Origin: SYFY01 sp031385325
Lineage (GTDB): Bacteria; Pseudomonadota; Gammaproteobacteria; Pseudomonadales; Azotimanducaceae
NCBI GenBank assembly: GCA_031385325.1
Contig: JANNBJ010000223.1
Location: 1 to 12,778 of the forward strand
Direction: 5' to 3'
DNA: 12,778 nt
Shown: piece by piece, positions 7,551 through 12,778 of the stretch
Layout: every line of letters starts with the position of its first letter
Position numbering within the stretch: position 1 is the first letter of the stretch
Made by a program: the position numbers and the translations under genes
Notes under the pieces: model-generated
Seen by the model: only the letters and a program-made list of their open reading frames with translations
Database searches by the model: none
What the model was told of the DNA's origin: nothing

Positions 7551-7576
7551 ACTCTTCCACCCCACTCTTCCACCCC
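7551..7576. repeat. 13-bp tandem direct repeat in the amidase leader
   Basis: ACTCTTCCACCCC is repeated exactly (7551-7563, 7564-7576) and followed by the partial ACTCCC. Read on the minus strand it is a purine-rich stretch directly upstream of the amidase ribosome site. Possible slippage-prone tract or extended ribosome-binding region. Confidence 0.8.
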
Positions 7577-7679
7577 ACTCCCTGAGCAGGACGCACCTCC
7601 CGCAGACCATTTCGGAGTTTGCCTGCAACACCGTATGGCAGCCAGTCCAATACAAGTCCACAGGTGATTCGAGCCGGCC

Positions 7680-7708
7680 GGTCGGTTACGCTTGAGGCCA
7701 TACCGACC
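7680..7708. promoter_or_regulatory. Inverted repeat GGTCGGT-N15-ACCGACC, candidate operator
   Basis: Perfect 7-bp arms (7680-7686, 7702-7708) separated by 15 bp, ending 19 bp before the Baeyer-Villiger start. The half-sites are 22 bp centre to centre, about two helical turns, which fits binding by a dimeric regulator. CCGGCCGG (7674-7681) abuts it. It lies in the 194-bp gap between divergent genes (7534-7727). No promoter boxes in that gap stand out. Confidence 0.4.
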
Positions 7709-7727
7709 ACTTCACGAGTCCGTCATC

Positions 7728-9575
7728 ATGTCGATCCGAATCGATGCCGCCACCGGCCAGAAACTCTTCAACACGCGTGCTGCCAAGGCAACCGATCGCA
7801 TTGCCGGCAAGGGCTACTCGATCATCACGGACGAATCGCTGAAGACCCTGCCGGAACTGCCGCCGGGCGCCACGTTCAACGCGATGGAGCAAGCCAAATA
7901 TCGTGAATTCAAGGAGACACGTCGAGGCGCTGCAGACTACATGGCGATGGAAGGAGACTACGCCAAGTATCTCAATGATGTGTATTCAACCGATCCAGTC
8001 CCGCGCGACGCCCTCACTGATGAATGCGAAATCCTGATTGTCGGCGCTGGTTTTGCCGGTCTCCTGCTGTGGTATCGATTGCGAGATGCAGGCTTCACCG
8101 ATGTCCGGTTCTGTGAAAAAGGCGGCGACGTCGGTGGAACCTGGTACTGGAATCGGTACCCGGGCATCGCCTGTGATGTCGAAGCCTACAGCTATCTGCC
8201 GCTGCTCGAAGAAATGGGTTATGTGCCGAGCATGAAGTTTGCGTCGGGTTTCGAAATCCTCGAGTACTGCCAGAGCATGGCCGAGAAGTTCGGCTTCTAC
8301 GATCACTGCCTGTTTCATACGACGGTTGAAGAAACGCGATGGGATGAGACGAGAGGTCGCTGGACCGTTGTCACCAATCGTGGCGACCGTATGCAAGCTC
8401 GCATCGTCATGCTCGCGAACGGAATCCTGACAACACCCAAACTGGCCCGAATCAACGGCATGGACAAATTCAAGGGTGAAGCCTTCCATACCAGCCGCTG
8501 GAATTATCACGTTGACCTCGAAGGCAAGCGGGTCGGAATCATTGGCACCGGCGCAACCGCCGTTCAGGCCATTCCAGAACTTGCGAAGGTGGTTGGCGAG
8601 CTCCATGTCTTTCAGCGCACGCCTTCATCCATCGACGTCCGGGATCAGCGCGCCACGACGCAGGAAGAAATTCAAAGCTGGACTCAGGAACCCGGTTGGG
8701 CCCGCGCCCGTCGTGCACGATTTTCCAAAATTTCAGCGGGCCGCACGGCCATACAGGCCAACGATGACTATCTCGCCGGCAAAACCAGCGACTTCAAGGA
8801 GCGCAAACTTTACGAACGCGACCTGACCATGGAAGAACTCCTCGAGAAACAACTGGAGAGCAACTTCCGGATCATGGAACAGATTCGTGCGCGAGTGGAC
8901 AGCATCGTCAAGGATCCTGAAACCGCGGCCGCACTGAAGCCCTACTATCCCTACGGCTGCAAGCGCCCGACGTTTCATGATGAGTTCCTGCCGACGTTCA
9001 ATCAGCCGCACGTTCATCTCGTGGACACCGCACCACAGGGCGTGACGCAGATCAATGAACAAGGTGTTGTACACAACGGCGTGGAATACCCGCTTGACGT
9101 CCTGATCTATGCCACCGGATTCCAGTGGATGGCCACGTCCACGTTCAACATGATCACGGGACGTAACGGCAAGACGCTCAAACAGAAATGGGAGACCGAA
9201 GGGACCAAGACGTTTCTCGGACTGCACAGCCACGGTTTTCCCAATCTGTTCATCGTCGCTGGACCACAAGGCGGTGGTGGCAGCTTCAATTTCACCGATG
9301 CCATCGAAGCCCACAGCGACTACCTGATCTGGCTACTGAAAACCATGCGTGACAGCAAGACACGCATCGTCGACATCACGCCAGAATCGGAAGCCGCCTA
9401 CGCTGAGCATTGCCGTAAAGCCGATATCGCGACCGCCCCTCTACGGGACTGTCTGTCCTACTACAACGGTCACGGTGACGCGGAGCCAGGCAGCCTCGCG
9501 TACTACGGTGGCAACCGGTGGCACAAGTTCCGCACCGAAGCACAGACAAGCCTCGCGCCTTATCGGTTCAGCTGA
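7728..9575 (+). CDS. Type I Baeyer-Villiger monooxygenase (FAD, NADPH)
   Basis: 615-residue flavin monooxygenase that would insert oxygen next to a ketone to give an ester or lactone. The FAD Rossmann loop GAGFAG is at 106-111, followed by GGDVGGTWYWNRYPG, typical of this class. The Baeyer-Villiger fingerprint FKGEAFHTSRWN is at 248-259 with His254 and Trp258. The second, NADPH-binding Rossmann loop GTGATA is at 273-278. YATGF is at 461-465. The ~100-residue segment before the first Rossmann loop and the total length fit the larger subgroup that includes cyclopentadecanone monooxygenase. I chose the ATG at 7728 over a TTG at 7692; the Shine-Dalgarno is weak. It is divergent from the amidase operon and could act on ketones made by the SDR. 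Class is certain; the substrate is unknown. Confidence 0.94.
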   Translation: MSIRIDAATGQKLFNTRAAKATDRIAGKGYSIITDESLKTLPELPPGATFNAMEQAKYREFKETRRGAADYMAMEGDYAKYLNDVYSTDPVPRDALTDECEILIVGAGFAGLLLWYRLRDAGFTDVRFCEKGGDVGGTWYWNRYPGIACDVEAYSYLPLLEEMGYVPSMKFASGFEILEYCQSMAEKFGFYDHCLFHTTVEETRWDETRGRWTVVTNRGDRMQARIVMLANGILTTPKLARINGMDKFKGEAFHTSRWNYHVDLEGKRVGIIGTGATAVQAIPELAKVVGELHVFQRTPSSIDVRDQRATTQEEIQSWTQEPGWARARRARFSKISAGRTAIQANDDYLAGKTSDFKERKLYERDLTMEELLEKQLESNFRIMEQIRARVDSIVKDPETAAALKPYYPYGCKRPTFHDEFLPTFNQPHVHLVDTAPQGVTQINEQGVVHNGVEYPLDVLIYATGFQWMATSTFNMITGRNGKTLKQKWETEGTKTFLGLHSHGFPNLFIVAGPQGGGGSFNFTDAIEAHSDYLIWLLKTMRDSKTRIVDITPESEAAYAEHCRKADIATAPLRDCLSYYNGHGDAEPGSLAYYGGNRWHKFRTEAQTSLAPYRFS

Positions 9576-9576
9576 T

Positions 9577-9590
9577 CAGGCGTCGGCCTG
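9577..9590 (+). other. Small stem-loop after the Baeyer-Villiger gene
   Basis: CAGGC-GTCG-GCCTG forms a 5-bp stem with a 4-nt loop, starting one nucleotide after the TGA. There is no T-tract behind it, so it is at best a weak or Rho-linked transcript end. Confidence 0.3.
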
Positions 9591-9619
9591 CATTCGCGAC
9601 ACTGGCTGGAATTGGTGAC

Positions 9620-10156
9620 TTGAAGAAAGGCGCCTGCTTCGACCGCACCCGAGTCTTTCGCTATTCGTTGCATCGCATCTGGGATACACGGCTGCCGCTG
9701 GTGACATTTGTTGGTCTGAATCCAAGCACCGCCGACGAGAAGGTAGACGACCCGACGATACTTCGATGTATGAGATTTGCCCAAAGCTAGGCGTGTGGCG
9801 GATTGGTGATGACCAACCTGTTTGCCTTTTGCTCAACCCGCCCGGACTTTCTCTTTGCAGCGAAGGATCCGATTGGACCTGACAACGATGAATGTCTCAG
9901 GCGTGCCGCGCAAAAGTCATCACTCGTCATTGCAGCATGGGGGAATCACGGCGACCATCTGAATCGAGACGTGCAGGTTCGAAAGTTCTTTCCCCAACTG
10001 CACTATCTGCGACTCACAAGAAGCGGCCAACCGGGCCATCCGCTGTATTTACCCGGCTGCTTGTGGCCGTGCGTCTGGCAAAATCGACCAGGTGCCGCGA
10101 AGGTGCATCACCGTCAGGGTGCGGAAAACTTTCCGACTCGGGCATTCACCGACTGA
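9620..10156 (+). pseudogene. DUF1643-family gene split by an in-frame amber codon
   Basis: The reading frame from the likely TTG start at 9620 encodes residues typical of DUF1643: RYSLHRIWD, FVGLNPSTADEKVDDPTI and RCMRFAQS. A TAG at 9788-9790 (codon 57) then stops it. The same frame, with no shift, continues with GGLVMTNLFAF, DPIGPDND, VIAAWGNHG and HPLYLP, which are the expected second half of the family. The stop sits where relatives, from memory, have tryptophan (TGG), so one G-to-A change explains it. Read through, the protein would have 178 residues, about normal, although the tail after LYLP looks atypical. DUF1643 has no established function. It starts 44 bp after the Baeyer-Villiger gene. 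A sequencing error or readthrough is possible; otherwise it is a young pseudogene. Confidence 0.8.
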
Positions 10157-10179
10157 TAACGAGGGCAGGCACGATGACG

Positions 10180-10207
10180 CCATGGATTCGAACTGATCCT
10201 TCCATGG
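10180..10207. repeat. Inverted repeat CCATGGA-N14-TCCATGG
   Basis: Perfect 7-bp arms (10180-10186, 10201-10207) lie between the DUF1643 remnant and the 3' end of the tRNA gene. No T-tract follows on either strand. Its role is unknown; an old integration or transcript-end structure is conceivable. Confidence 0.4.
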
Positions 10208-10246
10208 GACCTGACGCGAGAAGCAACTGTTCACAGAATGAAAAAT

Positions 10247-10324
<78 letters not shown>

Positions 10325-10403
10325 GATTACCGACATCATACGCATGGTTCTTCAAGCAGAGAAGTTGTCGGCCACAAAGTGAAGAGAGAAAGAAGCGATA
10401 ATG

Positions 10404-10426
10404 AGCCTGAGATCCGGGCTCAGGCT
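10404..10426 (-). terminator. Stem-loop at the end of the merR-like gene
   Basis: AGCCTGAG and CTCAGGCT form a perfect 8-bp stem with a 7-nt loop, overlapping the merR-like stop codon. On the minus strand the tail is only T/C-rich (CATTATCGCTTCTTTCTC), so termination may be partial and allow read-through toward the tRNA about 80 nt downstream. On the plus strand the tail is TTTC, also weak. Confidence 0.5.
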
Positions 10427-10776
10427 TTCAGAACGCGCAGTACATCCTCGAGTTCAACGATCATCTGTTTGACGATGAGTTTGAACTGCGTAAGGTCCTC
10501 CTTGGCTTCATCACCCTCGAGTCGCTGGCGCGCCCCGGTGATCGTGAAACCCTGCTCATAGAGCAATGCGCGGATCTGGCGAATGGTCAGCACATCCTGC
10601 CGCTGATAATAACGACGGTTGCCCCGTCGCTTGACGGGCTTCAACTGCGGAAATTCCTGTTCCCAGTAACGAAGCACATGTGGCTTCACTTCACACAGCA
10701 ACGACACCTCACCGATGGTGAAGTAGCGTTTGCCCGGGATGGGTGGAAGCTCGCTATTGTGACCCGGGTCCAGCAT
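10420..10776 (-). CDS. MerR-family HTH regulator, ihfA-linked
   Basis: 118-residue protein with an N-terminal MerR-type winged helix: YFTIGEVSLLCEVKPHVLRYWEQEFP (first 20 residues of that stretch being the helix-turn-helix) from residue 18, then the wing segment VKRRGNRRYYQRQDV. A helical C-terminal region follows. There is no C-terminal metal-binding cysteine pair, so a metal sensor is unlikely. It matches the short MerR-like protein always found beside ihfA in Pseudomonas-type genomes; its target genes are not established. Its ATG lies inside ihfA, a 23-bp overlap in another frame, with GGA upstream, so the two genes are cotranscribed and probably translationally coupled. It is unlikely to be a dedicated regulator of the catabolic locus to the left. 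Confidence 0.92.
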   Translation of the reverse strand: MLDPGHNSELPPIPGKRYFTIGEVSLLCEVKPHVLRYWEQEFPQLKPVKRRGNRRYYQRQDVLTIRQIRALLYEQGFTITGARQRLEGDEAKEDLTQFKLIVKQMIVELEDVLRVLKA

Positions 10777-11059
10777 ATGCTTCCACGCGCGCTTTGAGTT
10801 TCTGTCCTGGACGGAACGTTACCACCCGACGGGCGGTGATGGGAATTTCTTCACCGGTTTTTGGATTGCGGCCTGGTCGCTCGCCTTTTTCGCGCAGTTC
10901 GAAGTTGCCGAATCCCGAGAGCTTGACGGGTTCGTTGCGTTCGAGACAACTGCGGATTTCATCAAAGAAGATTTCGACGATTTCCTTGGCTTCGCGTTTG
11001 TTGAGGCCGAGTTCCTCAAACAGCCGATCAGCCATCTCAGCTTTGGTCAGTGCACTCAT
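10754..11059 (-). CDS. ihfA: Integration host factor subunit alpha
   Basis: 101-residue histone-like DNA-bending protein. The start MSALTKAEMADRLFEELGLN matches the IHF-alpha N terminus. The DNA-binding arm GRNPKTGEEIPITARRVV (63-80) holds Pro66, the residue that intercalates into DNA, and TFRPGQKLKARVE completes the family pattern. It pairs with IhfB (not here) and bends DNA at WATCAANNNNTTR sites. The alpha rather than beta or HU assignment rests on the motif and on the pheT neighbour. The Shine-Dalgarno is weak (GGA 9 nt upstream), and a small GCGG/CCGC hairpin abuts the ATG. An IHF-like site in the leader suggests autoregulation. The stop codon lies inside the merR-like gene. Confidence 0.96.
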   Translation of the reverse strand: MSALTKAEMADRLFEELGLNKREAKEIVEIFFDEIRSCLERNEPVKLSGFGNFELREKGERPGRNPKTGEEIPITARRVVTFRPGQKLKARVEAYAGPGSQ

Positions 11060-11313
11060 GCGGTTAAATCCGCGTGGTGCAGCGGTATGCTGATCATGTC
11101 GGTTCCCCCTGCCCTGACAACGATGCCTTGAATGGGCGCTGCGTCTTCGTCAGCTACTCACTCGGCACTTTTTATTTTTTGGCGGCTCAACGAATTGATC
11201 ACCGCAAACTCAGACACCCTATCGGTGGCATCTCTCTGAACTGCGCTAGCTTCAACTGTCGACGAAACCGCGTCAAGACTGTTCGCCATCGGAACGCAAA
11301 AGTTCAACGCCGA
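11060..11313 (-). promoter_or_regulatory. Long pheT-ihfA spacer, likely ihfA promoter region
   Basis: These 254 bp hold no credible gene. In E. coli the two genes are only a few bp apart, so the spacer is long. It includes an A/T tract (11169-11180), the IHF-like site listed separately and no clear intrinsic terminator. TTGACG on the minus strand (near 11276) is the best -35 hexamer, but no good -10 stands at the right distance. Confidence 0.4.
11188..11200 (-). promoter_or_regulatory. IHF-consensus-like site upstream of ihfA
   Basis: The minus strand reads GATCAATTCGTTG. It fits WATCAANNNNTTR except for G in place of the first W. The nearby A/T tract is on the TTR side rather than the usual upstream side. 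It lies about 130 bp before the ihfA start. Negative autoregulation of ihfA by IHF is known in E. coli; its use here is inference. Confidence 0.35.
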
Positions 11314-12778
11314 TCATCGCTGTCTGGCACCAAACCGGGATTCAGCGACGCCCAGAATTCGGGCACGCACTACTTCGGCCTCTTCTGCGGTGAGGGTGCG
11401 ATCATCCTGACCGAGTCGCACTCTGAACGTCAGCGCACGCATCCCCGGCTCGACCCCTTTGCCTCGGTACTCACCAATCCACTCCAGCGCGCGCAGTTCG
11501 GAGCCCGATGCACGAATCCCGGTTTCCATATCACGCCAGGAAACGTGGTCAGCAATCAGCAACGTCAGATCGAAGCCGGTGTGTGGAAACGCTGGCAGCG
11601 GCTGATAGCGGTTTTCGCGGGTAATGTGAGCTTCCAGCAATCCGAGGTCCAGTTCGAAGGCCACAACTTCACCACGTTTGATCCCCGCTGCACGACAACA
11701 TCGATTATTCACACGAGCCAGCACACCCACTGCCACATCTCCCATGCGCAACGTGGTCACGATTGATGGATCCTGCCAACCAGCATCAGAAGGGAGAACG
11801 TCATAGCTCCATGATCGCAAGTGCGCTTTGCGAACAAGCATGTCGAGCACACCTTTCAATCGACCAAAGAGCGCCGTGATGTCGCTGCCAAACAGCAGAC
11901 CCGCCACGTGTCTGGATTCCGTTTTACCGGGGAACACGGCGCCCGCTTCGAACAATCCGAAATCGTCAAAATGGTGTTGGTTGGTCGCAACGCTGGCCAG
12001 AAGATTGGGGACCAGCGCGGAGCGCAGAAATCGTGCGTCGGGCGATGGTGGCGCTTCCAGTTCAAGTAGTGCGTCGGTTGGTGTACCAACCGCATTGAGC
12101 ATGGTCAGTTCCGCCCATGGATAGGTAAACACTTCCTGCAATCCCGCCGCAGCAACAAGTTCACGCACACGCCGATCGAGTGGCAGCCGACGATTGCGCG
12201 GCATGCGCTGCAAATCGATGCGTGGAGCGACGATCGTGAAGTTATCGTAGCCGTGCAGTCTCGCCACTTCTTCGACAATGTCGGCCGGCAAGGAAATGTC
12301 GCCGGTGGACCGCCAGGTTGGCACCTTGAGCTTCAGACTTCCCGCGGCCTCTTCCACGTCGAAACCAAGCCGTCGCAATGAGGCACCGATGTCCTTTGCG
12401 CCAAACGACTTGCCGAGCCGCGAGTCGATAAAGTCCAGCGCGACGGTGACTTCAGCACGTGGTGTCGAACCCGAGTTCCAATCCTGAAACGCCGACACCC
12501 GGGCGCCTGGTTGAATCTGCTGCAACAGCGCCAGGAACATCGCCAGACCCTGATCGATCCGCTGCGTGTCCACGGCTTTTTCGAAACGTGACGATGCCTC
12601 ACTGCGAACACCGAGGCGCTGAGACGATCGACGAACTACGGTTGCCGAAAACGACGCCATCTCGAGAAAGATCCGGGTGGTTGTCGACGCAACACCTGAT
12701 CGCGCACCACCCATGACACCTGCCGCAGCCAGCACGGTTTGAGCGTCAGCGATGACAGGCAGTCCAGCCATGTCCTGG
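11314..12778 (-). CDS. pheT: Phenylalanyl-tRNA synthetase beta subunit, C-terminal part
   Basis: The frame is open to the window edge, giving 488 codons of a protein usually near 790 residues. The N-terminal ~300 residues lie outside the window. Seen in order: LAAAGVMGG and SEASSRFEKAVD of the B3/B4 editing region, the B5 segment with SRLGKSFGAKDIGASLRRLGF (only the first 20 residues being the conserved entry), DIVEEVARLHGYDNF, the catalytic-like core, and a C-terminal ferredoxin-fold anticodon-binding domain (about the last 95 residues, starting near YQPLPAFP and including RALTFRVRLG). With PheS it forms the heterotetramer that charges tRNA-Phe and edits Tyr-tRNA-Phe. pheS should lie to the right. 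ihfA follows on the same strand after 254 bp. Housekeeping gene, apparently intact. Confidence 0.96.
   Translation of the reverse strand, partial: QDMAGLPVIADAQTVLAAAGVMGGARSGVASTTTRIFLEMASFSATVVRRSSQRLGVRSEASSRFEKAVDTQRIDQGLAMFLALLQQIQPGARVSAFQDWNSGSTPRAEVTVALDFIDSRLGKSFGAKDIGASLRRLGFDVEEAAGSLKLKVPTWRSTGDISLPADIVEEVARLHGYDNFTIVAPRIDLQRMPRNRRLPLDRRVRELVAAAGLQEVFTYPWAELTMLNAVGTPTDALLELEAPPSPDARFLRSALVPNLLASVATNQHHFDDFGLFEAGAVFPGKTESRHVAGLLFGSDITALFGRLKGVLDMLVRKAHLRSWSYDVLPSDAGWQDPSIVTTLRMGDVAVGVLARVNNRCCRAAGIKRGEVVAFELDLGLLEAHITRENRYQPLPAFPHTGFDLTLLIADHVSWRDMETGIRASGSELRALEWIGEYRGKGVEPGMRALTFRVRLGQDDRTLTAEEAEVVRARILGVAESRFGARQR

Noticed and set aside
7534..7710. N-terminal extension of the amidase
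   Set aside because: The frame is open upstream to a GTG at 7710, but the stretch crosses the 13-bp tandem repeat and would bury the Tat/lipoprotein signal. The ATG at 7533 with GGGAGG upstream is better.
7986..8606. 206-codon open frame on the minus strand
   Set aside because: Antisense to the Baeyer-Villiger gene FAD-binding region, without motifs; shadow frame.
9788..9803. Frameshift in the DUF1643 gene
   Set aside because: Both halves are in the same frame; only one stop codon interrupts them, so no indel is needed.
10180..10207. Possible tRNA T-arm remnant (minus strand AGTTCGAATCC)
   Set aside because: It has the T-loop letters, but the flanks do not form a T stem and no other arms follow, so a second or partial tRNA is not supported.

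Overview
The window looks like a chromosomal segment of a GC-rich gammaproteobacterium. The right end has the conserved block pheT - ihfA - merR-like gene - tRNA-Pro(GGG), all on the minus strand. I recall this order from Pseudomonas and relatives, and the MerR-like and IHF-alpha proteins read like those of Pseudomonadales. No finer placement can be made from the sequence alone.

Layout. (1) Positions 1-549, minus: 5' part of a tandem EthD-domain protein, divergent from (2) positions 719-3904, plus: a likely operon of a CYP153-like cytochrome P450, a VOC/extradiol-dioxygenase-fold protein and a Rieske ring-hydroxylating oxygenase alpha subunit. (3) Positions 3939-7533, minus: a tight three-gene operon transcribed as amidase, ATP-grasp ligase-like protein, short-chain dehydrogenase (SDR). 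Both junctions are 4-bp ATGA stop/start overlaps. The amidase carries a twin-arginine/lipoprotein signal. (4) Positions 7728-9575, plus: a type I Baeyer-Villiger monooxygenase, divergent from the amidase operon. (5) Positions 9620-10156, plus: a DUF1643-type gene interrupted by one in-frame amber codon. (6) Positions 10247-12778, minus: tRNA-Pro, merR-like gene, ihfA and the 3' part of pheT.

How the genes may work together. Regions 1-4 look like an accessory catabolic locus. It holds three chemically different oxygenases (heme P450, Rieske non-heme iron, FAD Baeyer-Villiger), a metal-dependent VOC protein, an alcohol dehydrogenase-type SDR, an amide hydrolase and an ATP-dependent ligase-like enzyme. 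A plausible inferred scheme is hydroxylation by P450 and/or Rieske enzyme, oxidation of the alcohol by the SDR, conversion of the ketone to an ester or lactone by the Baeyer-Villiger enzyme, and amide cleavage or formation by the amidase/ATP-grasp pair. The substrate is unknown. No ferredoxin or reductase for the P450 or Rieske enzyme, no transcriptional regulator dedicated to the locus and no transporter lie in the window.

The most unusual item is the translationally coupled trio of exported lipoprotein amidase, cytosolic ATP-grasp enzyme and SDR. I do not recognise it as a described system. Smaller points are the amber-split DUF1643 gene at the core/accessory boundary, a REP-like hairpin inside the P450 operon, tandem repeats in two leader regions, a 7-bp inverted repeat just upstream of the Baeyer-Villiger gene and an IHF-consensus-like site in an unusually long pheT-ihfA spacer.
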